Part shown: piece by piece, positions 8,053 through 16,185 of the stretch
Numbering within the stretch: position 1 is the first letter of the stretch
Layout of the letters: every line of letters begins with the position of its first letter
Origin: Rhodopseudomonas palustris
Lineage (GTDB): Bacteria > Pseudomonadota > Alphaproteobacteria > Rhizobiales > Xanthobacteraceae
Assembly (NCBI RefSeq): GCF_003226555.1
Contig: NZ_QKQS01000006.1
Coordinates: forward strand, 1-64,000
Direction of reading: 5' to 3'
DNA length: 64,000 nt
The notes under the pieces: model-generated
The model's database searches: none
Seen by the model: only the letters and a program-made list of their open reading frames with translations
What the model was told of the DNA's origin: nothing
Position numbers and translations under genes: made by a program

Positions 8053-9603
8053 CTATTTTCTTAGAGCGGGACCCCGGGCAGCGTCCTGCTGCCGCGCCTG
8101 GCTGCCGAGCAGCAGCCCGGCGAGCAGCATCAGGAAGCCCATCGCGGGGGGCGCGAACAGCGCCTCCTCCTGGAACAGGCCGTTGGTCAGCACCACCAAG
8201 ATACCGAAGGCCGCCATCCCGAGCAGCAGGACGCCTGAGCGCGCATAGAGTCGCCAGCATGCCAACGCCACCATCGCGTAAAAGCCGAGGGGGACCAAAG
8301 CCGCCACGCCCATCTGATACAGGAGGACGCCGACCGAGCTTTCGGCGGCGCCCTCGACCGCGCCGGCCTGCTGCGCGGCTTGCCAGTTGATGCCGGAGAA
8401 GCCCTCCGTCAGATTGCCGCCCAGTCCGATACCACGACCGAGCGGCGCGTGCAGGAACCCATTCCATCCGCCCATCAGGCCGATGACGTGATAGTCCCCG
8501 ATCTGTAGTCCAGTGCGAATCACGAAGCCTGCATAGGCTGCGAGCACCACCACCGCGCCGCAGAGCACCAGCACGGGGCCGACCAGGATCGTCCCGATCC
8601 AGGCGGCGGCGACGAACAGCACCATGATCGCCGCCCCCTTGACGCCGCACAGCAGCATCAACACGAGCGCCAAACCGCCGAGCCCCCCCCGCCCGACCGC
8701 GAGCAGGAACAACGCGAAGAAGCCGACGCCGTAGGCGAAGCTGACCGGGCTGATATTCGGTCCGTACAGCCGCAACATCTGGCCGAGGCCGAGTCCCTTC
8801 AGCAGCGTCGTGTTGAAGAAATCGACAACGAACAGATCCTTGATCCCGACGATTACCTTGCCGGTGGCCCGCATTTCGCGCTCCCACACGCCGGAGTTTG
8901 TCGCCTTGATCTCCTCGAGCCGCCAGTAAGCGTGACCGTTGGTGATGTCCAGCCAGGCGTCGCGGAACGCGAATTCGATGCCGCCGCAGATCACGACCAA
9001 CACGGCGATCACCACCACATAGGGCGTCACTCGGATCCGGTGGTTGGCGGCTGCCAGCAGCGCTAGCTGAAACAGCAACACCGGCAGCGCGATGTTGCGA
9101 AGATAGATCGCCGCGGCCTTCGGCTCACGGGTGAGCCCGATGACGAAGTACACGCCCATCACTGCGAGCACCGCGGTGCTCGTCAGCAGCAGCCGGTTCA
9201 GCATCGGCGATCGCCGCGAAACCGCCGCCCGCGCGAAAGCCACCAGCCACAGCACCGCACAGATCAGGAAATTGTAGCCCTTCAGGAATTCGAGTTCGGA
9301 CGGCTCGGTCACGAGAGGTGAAAACAGCGACACGAACACGTTCTGAAACATCATCAGAAAGATCGCGATCACCGGTCCCTGAGCGGGCATCGCGATTGCG
9401 ATCGCGATCGCGACCAGCGTCTCTACCGTAATGGCCAGCATCGGGCTGGCGACATGCAGCAGCGGCGAGCACGCCGTGGCGGTGAGCGCAACGACGAAGG
9501 TCAGAAGGATCCTGCCGAGCGGTTCGCCCGCGAGGGGGACATCGGCATTCGGCATCGCGTCGGATCGCGCATCAGGAACAGCGGACGTGCCGGCGAGCCG
9601 CAT
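8053..9603 (-). CDS. O-antigen ligase/polymerase-like polytopic membrane protein
   Basis: Integral membrane protein of 516 aa with about 12 predicted hydrophobic segments. A large soluble loop in the middle (about residues 210-270, containing WREMRATGK-type polar sequence) is typical of the O-antigen ligase/Wzy (RfaL/WaaL) superfamily. Such proteins join or polymerise surface polysaccharide at the periplasmic face. The ATG at MRLAGTS is chosen because AGAGG precedes it; an upstream in-frame GTG has no ribosome site. The divergent neighbour is a methyltransferase, which would fit glycan modification. Sequence similarity in this family is low, so the exact role is inferred from topology. Confidence 0.6.
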   Translation of the reverse strand: MRLAGTSAVPDARSDAMPNADVPLAGEPLGRILLTFVVALTATACSPLLHVASPMLAITVETLVAIAIAIAMPAQGPVIAIFLMMFQNVFVSLFSPLVTEPSELEFLKGYNFLICAVLWLVAFARAAVSRRSPMLNRLLLTSTAVLAVMGVYFVIGLTREPKAAAIYLRNIALPVLLFQLALLAAANHRIRVTPYVVVIAVLVVICGGIEFAFRDAWLDITNGHAYWRLEEIKATNSGVWEREMRATGKVIVGIKDLFVVDFFNTTLLKGLGLGQMLRLYGPNISPVSFAYGVGFFALFLLAVGRGGLGGLALVLMLLCGVKGAAIMVLFVAAAWIGTILVGPVLVLCGAVVVLAAYAGFVIRTGLQIGDYHVIGLMGGWNGFLHAPLGRGIGLGGNLTEGFSGINWQAAQQAGAVEGAAESSVGVLLYQMGVAALVPLGFYAMVALACWRLYARSGVLLLGMAAFGILVVLTNGLFQEEALFAPPAMGFLMLLAGLLLGSQARQQDAARGPALRK

Positions 9604-9864
9604 GGTTCGTGCCTCTGTTGCGCTGGTCGGTTGAACCACGAGCGATAGCACGCAACGCCAAAGAACCGGTTAACCATCGTGAGTTCCCCTCGCCCGCAAC
9701 TCGCGGTCCGGCGCAACGTTAATCATTCGGCAAGAAACGTGGTGTGCGAGCCATCCGCTCGCGACCGTTGCGCTTGATTCGCGACACACGCGCATACTAC
9801 GAAAATGGCTCAATCGAAGACGTCACCAACAAGGCGTCACTGAACCAGACTGGAGCGCGGGATC

Positions 9865-10551
9865 ATGCGGAGCATCGGACAGATCATTGGCGACTACGAC
9901 AATCCGAACAGCCTCGGTTCCAAGTTTCGGCGTCGGCGCAGCGCCCCGCTGCGGCGGATGATCGAAGCCGTCTACGCCGAAAAGGGCGAGGTGCGGATTC
10001 TCGATGTTGGCGGCATGGAATACTATTGGGATATGCTCGGCCCGGATTACCTCGCCCAGCACAAGGTCTCGATCGACCTGCTCAATCTGAAGGACGACAT
10101 CCGTCCGGTGAAGAATCCGGAGTTCTTCCGGGCGATCGAAGGCAACGGCTGCGAGCTGCCGTTCCCCGATAACGCTTACGACATCTGCCACTCGAATTCA
10201 GTGATCGAGCACGTCGGTAATTGGCACAACAAGCTGTCGTTCGCGCGCGAGACGACACGCGTGGCGCCGCGCTACTTCCATCAGACACCGAACTTCTGGT
10301 TCCCGTGGGAGCCGCATCAGAGCATGGCGTTCTATCACTGGCTGCCGGCACCGATGCAGCTGTGGATCGCGCGGCATCACCGGCTTGGCTGGGCCAAGAC
10401 CAAGGCACAGACGGTCACCGACGGGATGTGGGCAGTCGAGCACGCCAGCATGCTGGATCGCACCATGGTCGACAGCCTGTTCCCCAACGCCAAGATCATC
10501 GTCGAGTACTTTGTCGGCCTGCCGAAGTCATTCGTTGCGATGCGCGCCTGA
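9865..10551 (+). CDS. Class I SAM-dependent methyltransferase
   Basis: A 228-aa protein with a Rossmann-type SAM-binding motif I (VRILDVGGMEYYW, about residues 43-55), an acidic loop after strand 2 (VSIDLLN) and a motif IV-like region (NAYDICHSNSVIEHVGNW, about residues 107-124). The C-terminal half is rich in aromatic residues. No membrane segment. It is divergent from the polymerase-like membrane protein, so a polysaccharide or lipid-linked sugar substrate is plausible but unproven. The start ATG follows GGAGCG. Confidence 0.85.
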   Translation: MRSIGQIIGDYDNPNSLGSKFRRRRSAPLRRMIEAVYAEKGEVRILDVGGMEYYWDMLGPDYLAQHKVSIDLLNLKDDIRPVKNPEFFRAIEGNGCELPFPDNAYDICHSNSVIEHVGNWHNKLSFARETTRVAPRYFHQTPNFWFPWEPHQSMAFYHWLPAPMQLWIARHHRLGWAKTKAQTVTDGMWAVEHASMLDRTMVDSLFPNAKIIVEYFVGLPKSFVAMRA

Positions 10552-10760
10552 CATCATTCAGTTCCGGCCGGAGCAGAACCGAAGCTCGCTGCTCGAACGA
10601 CGGCGGCGATCTTCCTGCTCCGCCCGATCCGCGTCGCACGACGTGGAATCCGCTGCCCTGATGCACGCGGCTCAAAGCAAAAGCCGGACTCCGGGGAATA
10701 TCGCGCCCAGAACCGGCAAGACACCGGTCCGATCCGGCAGGACATACGCCGGCGCGAAAG

Positions 10761-10931
10761 CTACGGCTTCTTGATCGCGTCGCTGACCGAGGTGTATTTG
10801 GCGGTCACGTTGGTACCGAGCGTGGTGATCACGGTGACGATCACGGTGCTGATACCGGCTGCAATCAGGGCGTATTCGATTGCGGTGGCGCCACTGGTAT
10901 CTGCTCGAAAACGGGCAATCAGTCGTCGCAC
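10761..10931 (-). CDS. Flp-family type IVb pilin
   Basis: Prepilin of 56 aa. The basic leader ends in a glycine followed by ATAIEYALIA, with the conserved glutamate at mature position 5 as in Flp pilins processed by a TadV-type peptidase; a hydrophobic helix follows (GISTVIVTVITTLGTNV). The start is placed at GTG (VRRLIARF) because AGGAG lies just upstream; the longer in-frame GTG lacks one. No tad/cpa assembly genes are nearby, so this is an orphan pilin that must use machinery elsewhere or serve another role. Confidence 0.85.
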   Translation of the reverse strand: MRRLIARFRADTSGATAIEYALIAAGISTVIVTVITTLGTNVTAKYTSVSDAIKKP

Positions 10932-11035
10932 CGAACTCTCCTGCGCTCGCACCCCGCGCTCCGACTATGATCGGAACGGCGGCACCCTAGAGGTGACAAG
11001 TTACAGGAGTCTTGATGGCGATCCGCAAAACGCCG

Positions 11036-12436
11036 TCATGGATCGGTGGCTCGCAGCGCCGCAGGATGTGCCGGCACCAGACCGGGCCCGGCTCCGGTCA
11101 GCGCCGCACGACGATCCGCCACCGCGTGGTGGAACTGCTCCAGCACCAGGCTGAACGGCTCGAGATCTTCGATCGCGCCGTCGTCGTAACAGTCGAGCGT
11201 ATCGCGTAAAATCTTATCGATCTCGTGCTGCAGGGTGTCCAGTGCCTGAAGCGTCTCCGCTTTGCGCGCCTTGCCGATCATGGCTAGCGCCCGATCGCGC
11301 ATCTTGGTGCCGGCCTCGCGCTCGTCACGGGTCAAGTAACTACGAAACCAGGCGCCGGCCGAGCCGAGGCCGGACAACAGCAATACCAATCCCCAAATGT
11401 AGTCGCTGTTGCGCTCCATGAAGGTGCGATCGGTACCGTCGATGAACGCCGCAGCGCCGCGATGCGCAGGGATCGCCGCGTCCTTCTCGGTGTCGGGCGC
11501 TTCGATCTTGCCGGCGAGCGGCATCTCCCGGGCGATCTGCTGACGCGCGGCGAAGATCTGCCGCGCCAGCTTGGTCACCATCACCGACGACAGCGACTGT
11601 CGCGCCACGATCAGATGGTTGACGCTGACGGTATCGACCTTGTCTTCCGGCCGCGCGGGCTGGGTCGAGAAGATGCTGGCGGGGATCTCTTCCGAATCGT
11701 AGATCGGGTATTTCTTGGCAATCGCGTCACCAACATCGATCGGCAGGAAGCGCAACTCGCCCCTCGCCTTCGCGGTCGCGGCGATCGCTTCCCCGGTGAT
11801 CTTGCTGTCGAGCGGGCCGACGGCGAGGAAGGCATCGAGCGACGGATCGCGCGCCATCTCGGCGAGCTGGCCGGTAGCGAACTGTTCCTTGTGGACCTTG
11901 TCGGGCACCACGCCGGACTCGGCCAGAATGATGTCGAACAGTTTGACGTTGGCCGGCGTCCGTCCAATCACGCCGACCCGGCGGCCGGCAAGATCGGCAA
12001 TGGTCTTGACCGACTTCTTCCCCTTCCCGGCGGATGACGGCGCCCACAGCACCACGACGTTCTTGCGCAGCACCGCCACCGCCTGTGCATCGGCCGGCAA
12101 ATCGAGATCGGCGCGGGTCACGGCAAGGTCGGCCTTGTGATCGCGAAACGCGTCGATGCTCGGCGTCGCCCCGCCCGTCACCAATGGCACCAGCCGCACC
12201 GCAGCCCGATCCCGGGCAAAGCTCTGGGCCAGCGCCTGGACCAGCTTCAGATCATCGCCGCCGCCCGGCCCGACCGCGATCTTCAAGCTCACCGGCCGCA
12301 GTTCATAGAACACCAAGGCGAGGACGCCGACGGCTACCAGAATGAGAGTCAGCACCGTTGCCAACGCAAAGCGGGCACGATTGCGCCGGCGCCGGTTGCG
12401 GAACGTATCGTTGCTACTGCCTTCCGGGGATGCCAT
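11036..12436 (-). CDS. Membrane-anchored TAXI-family solute-binding protein
   Basis: A 466-aa protein with a basic cytoplasmic N-terminus and a first membrane helix (ATVLTLILVAVGVLALVFYEL). A periplasmic TAXI (TRAP-associated extracytoplasmic immunogenic) domain then runs to about residue 335 (SLKIAVGPGGGDDLKLVQALA; KTIADLAGRRVGVIG; DPSLDAFLAVG). A second helix (YIWGLVLLLSGLGSAGAWF) and a cytoplasmic helical tail of about 100 residues follow. TAXI proteins normally deliver ligand to a TRAP permease; none is adjacent. The two helices and the tail instead suggest a tethered receptor or sensor. Start chosen at MASPEG; an ATG 13 codons upstream is possible. Confidence 0.8.
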   Translation of the reverse strand: MASPEGSSNDTFRNRRRRNRARFALATVLTLILVAVGVLALVFYELRPVSLKIAVGPGGGDDLKLVQALAQSFARDRAAVRLVPLVTGGATPSIDAFRDHKADLAVTRADLDLPADAQAVAVLRKNVVVLWAPSSAGKGKKSVKTIADLAGRRVGVIGRTPANVKLFDIILAESGVVPDKVHKEQFATGQLAEMARDPSLDAFLAVGPLDSKITGEAIAATAKARGELRFLPIDVGDAIAKKYPIYDSEEIPASIFSTQPARPEDKVDTVSVNHLIVARQSLSSVMVTKLARQIFAARQQIAREMPLAGKIEAPDTEKDAAIPAHRGAAAFIDGTDRTFMERNSDYIWGLVLLLSGLGSAGAWFRSYLTRDEREAGTKMRDRALAMIGKARKAETLQALDTLQHEIDKILRDTLDCYDDGAIEDLEPFSLVLEQFHHAVADRRAALTGAGPGLVPAHPAALRATDP

Positions 12437-12564
12437 CCCGCCACCCGCTTCTTGCGCCCGAACGGCGCCAGCCAACGCCGTGCACCGAGCTTCCGGCCGT
12501 TGTGCGGCAGCCTACTCGATTTTCAGTTGCGGGGTATCAGCAAATCCGCCGGCCCTCAGGCGCC

Positions 12565-14154
12565 CTACTCTGGGAGCGCGAGCGTCGGCTCGGGGCCGGC
12601 GAGCTTACGTTCTTCCATCACCACGATGCACAGCGCCGAGGCCGCCAGCATCAGCGCCGCCGCGCCGAATACCCAGCGGAACGCCGCCACCATGTCGGCG
12701 GCTGCGACGTTGCCGGTGACGTGGCGATGCTCGCCGCCGCCGAGCTGAATGTCGCCGCCGAGCGCAATCAGCAGAATCGCCGTGAACGCCGCGACCGTGA
12801 ACGAGGCCATCAGAGCCCGAAAGAAATTCATCGCGCCGGTCGCGGTGCCAATCTGCGGCCGCGGCACCGCGTTCTGGATCGACACCACGCTGACCGGAAA
12901 CACCGTGCCGAGGCCGAGCGAACACAGCGACAGCAGCGTCAGGAACAGCCACAGCGGCAGCGGCGTCAGCAGCGCGATCGCCGCAGCCATCAGCGCCGCG
13001 AAGCTGGTGCCGAGGATCGCGATCCGCTTGTAGCGCTCGACATGCACCATCGCCCGGCCAGTGAACGCCGCGCCGAACACCGAGATCGCCGCGATCGGGA
13101 TCAGCGCCAGGCCGGATTGGCTCGCAGTCAGCTGATACACCGCCTCGTAATACAGCGGCATGTGCACCGTCAGCGCGATCATCGCCCCCATGGTGAAGGC
13201 GCCGCCGGCCATCGCCCACGGGACGACCGTCCCGCTCATCAATTGCAGCGGCAGGAACGGCTCGCGCGCCCGCAGCGCGTGCCAGACGAAGCTCACCGCC
13301 AACAGCACCGCCGCGCCCGACAGCGCCAGGATTGTCGGCGACAGCCAGGCAAAGCGATTGCCACCCCAGGTCAGCACCAGCATCACCGCCATTGCCGCAG
13401 ACATCAGCAGCACGCCGCCGAGCCAATCCACTTTGCGGCGGCGGTGATACACCGGGATCTTCGCCATCTTCGGCAGCAGCAACGCCAGCGCGCCGATTGC
13501 GAGCGGCAGGTTGATCCAGAAGATCATCGACCAGTGCAAATGCTCGGCGAAGAAGCCGCCGAGGATCGGCCCGCCGATTCCGGCCGATACCCACACGCCA
13601 GAGAAATAAGCCTGATACTGGCCCCGCTCGCGCGGACTGACGACGTCGGAAATCACCGTCTGCACGATCGGCATGATGCCGCCGCCGCCCAGCCCCTGCA
13701 GCGCGCGGCCGAGGATCAGGACCAGCAAACTCGGCGCCAGCGCGCACATCACGGAGCCGGCGACGAACAGGCTGAGCGAGACGATGATCATCACCCGCCG
13801 GCCGTAAATGTCGGCCAGGCTGCCGAACACCGGAGCGACTGCGGTCGAGGACAGCAGATACGCGGTGATCACCCAGGACAGGTTTTCGACGTCGCCGAAC
13901 TGCCGTCCGATCGTCGGCAGCGCGGTCGCGACGATGGTCTGATCGAGCGCGGCGAGGAACATCGCCAGCAGCAGGCTCATCAAGATCGCGCGAACTTCGC
14001 CCTGGGTCAGCGCACCGGCCGGCGCTAGCGGCGGCGCGTCGCCGAGATTGATCACTTCGGTCGGAATGCTGGAGAGTTCGGCGGCGGCTTCGTCGGACAG
14101 CAGATGGTGGGGCGCGCCCACAGGTTGACGGCTCTGGCGTTCGGACATGCTCAT
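12565..14154 (-). CDS. MFS drug exporter, DHA2 (EmrB/QacA) family
   Basis: Proton-coupled multidrug efflux protein with 14 predicted membrane segments, about 529 aa. Visible signatures: FLAALDQTIVATALPTI at helix 1 (family motif D1), GSLADIYGRRVMII (motif A) and LGRALQGLGGGGIMPI (motif B/C region). Helix 14 ends near the C-terminus. The start is uncertain: ATG codons at 14154 and 14148 are both possible and no strong ribosome site is seen. No membrane-fusion (EmrA) partner is adjacent. It lies just upstream of the TAXI protein on the same strand, with about 130 bp between. Confidence 0.9.
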   Translation of the reverse strand: MSMSERQSRQPVGAPHHLLSDEAAAELSSIPTEVINLGDAPPLAPAGALTQGEVRAILMSLLLAMFLAALDQTIVATALPTIGRQFGDVENLSWVITAYLLSSTAVAPVFGSLADIYGRRVMIIVSLSLFVAGSVMCALAPSLLVLILGRALQGLGGGGIMPIVQTVISDVVSPRERGQYQAYFSGVWVSAGIGGPILGGFFAEHLHWSMIFWINLPLAIGALALLLPKMAKIPVYHRRRKVDWLGGVLLMSAAMAVMLVLTWGGNRFAWLSPTILALSGAAVLLAVSFVWHALRAREPFLPLQLMSGTVVPWAMAGGAFTMGAMIALTVHMPLYYEAVYQLTASQSGLALIPIAAISVFGAAFTGRAMVHVERYKRIAILGTSFAALMAAAIALLTPLPLWLFLTLLSLCSLGLGTVFPVSVVSIQNAVPRPQIGTATGAMNFFRALMASFTVAAFTAILLIALGGDIQLGGGEHRHVTGNVAAADMVAAFRWVFGAAALMLAASALCIVVMEERKLAGPEPTLALPE

Positions 14155-14367
14155 GCGGGCGCGGAATCTCGTCGGGCTGAAACGATGCGGGGGACATTCG
14201 CCAGTGCATCCTACTAACGCATCCCCTGCTGGGACGACAGCAACGTCAGCGCATGGGTGCACCGCGTACCGCTGCCGGTCCATGGACTCGGGATATGATC
14301 AGCAGCCGGCGGAATGTTCCGCATGGCAAAATACGCCCACGCTTCGTGTGGGGAACGGAGGTCAGCC

Positions 14368-15435
14368 ATGATCGGGTTCAAGCGACGTCTCCTCGCCACC
14401 TGCGCCGGCGCAGCCGCCATCGCGGGATTGTTATGGCCGCCGGTCGCCGACGCCTGCACGCGCCTGGTCTATCTCGGCGCCGACAATCAGGTGATCACGG
14501 CGCGATCGATGGATTGGGCGCGCGACATCGGCACCAATCTTTGGATCTTCCCGCGCGGCATCACACGCTCCGGCGAAGCCGGCTCCAATTCTGCACAGTG
14601 GACCGCGCGCTACGGCAGCGTCATCGCGTCGGCCTATGATGTCGCGACTTCGGACGGAATCAACGAAGCGGGGCTGGTCGCCAATGTGCTGTGGCTGGCA
14701 GAATCGCAGTATCCGCCGTTCGACGGCTCCAAGCCGGGGCTGGCGCTGTCGCTGTGGCCGCAATATGCACTCGACAACTTCGCCACCGTTGCCGAAGCGG
14801 TCGACGCGCTGGCCAAGGAACCGTTCACGGTCGTCACTGACAAGATGCCCGGTGAGCAGCGCATTGCCACGGTGCACCTGGCGCTGTCGGATGCCTCCGG
14901 TGACAGCGCCATCATCGAATACATCGACGGCAAGCAGGTGATCCATCACGGCCGGCAATACCAAGTGATGACCAATTCGCCGACCTTCGAGCAGCAGCTC
15001 GCGCTGAACTCGTACTGGCAGCAGATCGGCGGCACGGTGATGCTGCCCGGCACCAATCGCGCCGCCGACCGCTTCGCGCGGGCTGCGTTCTATGTCGGCG
15101 CGATTCCGAAGACACCCGACCCGGTGGAATCGATCGCCGCCGCATTCAGCGTAATCCGCAATGTGTCGGTGCCGTTCGGGATCTCGACGCCCGATCAGCC
15201 GAACATCTCCTCGACCCGCTGGCGCAGCGTCGCCGACCACAAGCGCAAACTGTACTTCTTCGAATCCGCGCTGACGCCAAACGTGTTCTGGGTCGATCTG
15301 ACCAAGATCGATTTCTCCGCCGACAAGGGCGTGGTGAAGAAGCTCGACCTCGGCCCCGGCCAGCGCAACATCTTCTCCGGCGAAGTGCACGATCGCTTCA
15401 AGCCGGCGGAGCCGTTCAAGTTTCAGGGGCTGTGA
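14368..15435 (+). CDS. Linear amide C-N hydrolase, choloylglycine/penicillin V acylase family
   Basis: Exported N-terminal-nucleophile hydrolase, 355 aa. A Sec signal peptide (MIGFKRRLLATCAGAAAIAG...) ends right before CTRLVYLG; removal leaves Cys as the catalytic N-terminal nucleophile, as in the Ntn choloylglycine hydrolase family. Other family residues are RSMDWARD after the nucleophile strand and the SDASGDSAIIEYIDGK segment. The start is set at the second ATG because GGAACGGAGG precedes it and it gives a normal signal peptide. Substrates may be penicillin V, bile-salt-like amides or acyl-homoserine lactones; the sequence alone does not decide. Confidence 0.9.
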   Translation: MIGFKRRLLATCAGAAAIAGLLWPPVADACTRLVYLGADNQVITARSMDWARDIGTNLWIFPRGITRSGEAGSNSAQWTARYGSVIASAYDVATSDGINEAGLVANVLWLAESQYPPFDGSKPGLALSLWPQYALDNFATVAEAVDALAKEPFTVVTDKMPGEQRIATVHLALSDASGDSAIIEYIDGKQVIHHGRQYQVMTNSPTFEQQLALNSYWQQIGGTVMLPGTNRAADRFARAAFYVGAIPKTPDPVESIAAAFSVIRNVSVPFGISTPDQPNISSTRWRSVADHKRKLYFFESALTPNVFWVDLTKIDFSADKGVVKKLDLGPGQRNIFSGEVHDRFKPAEPFKFQGL

Positions 15436-15507
15436 GGTCCGTCGACAGCGCAACAACAGAGTCGAACTGCAGTCTCCGAGAGCTTCTCCGGAGACGAAAC
15501 GTCGGGG

Positions 15508-15810
15508 TCACTTGATCTTGTTGATGCGACGCAGATCGGCGTCGATCCGCGACTGCCAGCCGGGACCTCCGGCCTTGTAGGTGTCGATCACCTCCGGCGA
15601 CAGCCGCAGTGACACCAGTCGCTTGGTCGGCGCCTTGTTCGGACCGCGCCCTCGGCGGATCGACGCGGCGAGATCGGGAAGAACTTCGGCGAATGGCTTG
15701 GCCTTCGCGAGATCCTCGGCGGTCCATTCCGGATTGTCGCCGACCTCGTCCCAATCCTGCTCGCTGTAGCCGCGGCCGGGCTGAAACGTCTTCAACGTCT
15801 GCTTAGCCAT
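15508..15810 (-). CDS. brnA: BrnA-family antitoxin
   Basis: A 100-aa antitoxin of the BrnT/BrnA type II system. The C-terminus holds a ribbon-helix-helix-like DNA-binding part (KRLVSLRLSPEVIDTYKAGGPGWQSRIDADLRR, about residues 62-96 with the characteristic GPGWQ). The N-terminal acidic half would wrap the toxin. By family knowledge it represses its own promoter together with BrnT. Its ATG lies within the 3' end of brnT, overlapping by 8 nt, in the usual toxin-first order. It is convergent with the hydrolase gene. Confidence 0.88.
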   Translation of the reverse strand: MAKQTLKTFQPGRGYSEQDWDEVGDNPEWTAEDLAKAKPFAEVLPDLAASIRRGRGPNKAPTKRLVSLRLSPEVIDTYKAGGPGWQSRIDADLRRINKIK

Positions 15811-16054
15811 CGATCAACGCCCTTTCTTTCCGGCTTGCCGGTCGCATACTGATGATACTGACTGCGTCACGCCCCAACGGCTTGAACACGACGGTGATCA
15901 CTTCCCCACAGTTTCGACCAAACGCCAGAAGGCGGCTCGAATGCGAAGGTCGGATCACCGCGCCTTCGAAGAACTCCAAGTCGAGCGCGGCGAAATCGAG
16001 GCCGTGATGCACGATATTGGCGAGCCGCTTCGGCTCGTCCCAGACAATGATCAT
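15803..16054 (-). CDS. brnT: BrnT-family toxin
   Basis: An 83-aa RelE-fold ribonuclease toxin. The N-terminal WDEPKRLANIVHHGLDFAAL motif is diagnostic for BrnT (W-D-x-x-K-x-x-x-N-x-x-K/H-H-G), and the C-terminal ISMRPASRKERAL carries the conserved arginine/glutamate residues of the active-site face. Start taken at the ATG; an in-frame GTG directly before it is possible. First gene of the two-gene operon, with an AT-rich palindromic promoter region upstream. Confidence 0.88.
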   Translation of the reverse strand: MIIVWDEPKRLANIVHHGLDFAALDLEFFEGAVIRPSHSSRLLAFGRNCGEVITVVFKPLGRDAVSIISMRPASRKERALIDG

Positions 16055-16060
16055 CACACC

Positions 16061-16110
16061 AACTCATTATAATGTATCTACAATAAAATCGGCGTCAAGC
16101 TGGGCGAGCG
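16061..16110 (-). promoter_or_regulatory. Putative autoregulated brnTA promoter/operator
   Basis: AT-rich island in GC-rich DNA just before brnT. It contains the perfect 10-bp palindrome CATTATAATG (16065-16074), which includes a TATAAT hexamer on the minus strand, and a near-palindrome TGTAGATACA. A TTGACG lies 21 bp further upstream, too far for an ideal -35 of that TATAAT; pairing TTGACG with TACATT gives 16 bp. The palindrome is the likely BrnA operator, inferred from family behaviour. Confidence 0.5.
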
Positions 16111-16185
16111 GCAGCAGACGGGCTGCCAGCATGGACCGTCAGCGGCCGAGCGCCTACATCATCCGAGTACCCACCTGGAGTTTGC

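Noticed and set aside
12358-14028. 556-codon open frame antisense to the DHA2 exporter
   Set aside because: Low-complexity Q/R/H-rich translation typical of GC-rich antisense shadows; the minus strand has a full 14-helix transporter.
15472-15495. GTCTCCG/CGGAGAC hairpin between the acylase and brnA as a terminator
   Set aside because: A 7-bp stem with a 10-base loop and no T-run on either strand; too weak to annotate.
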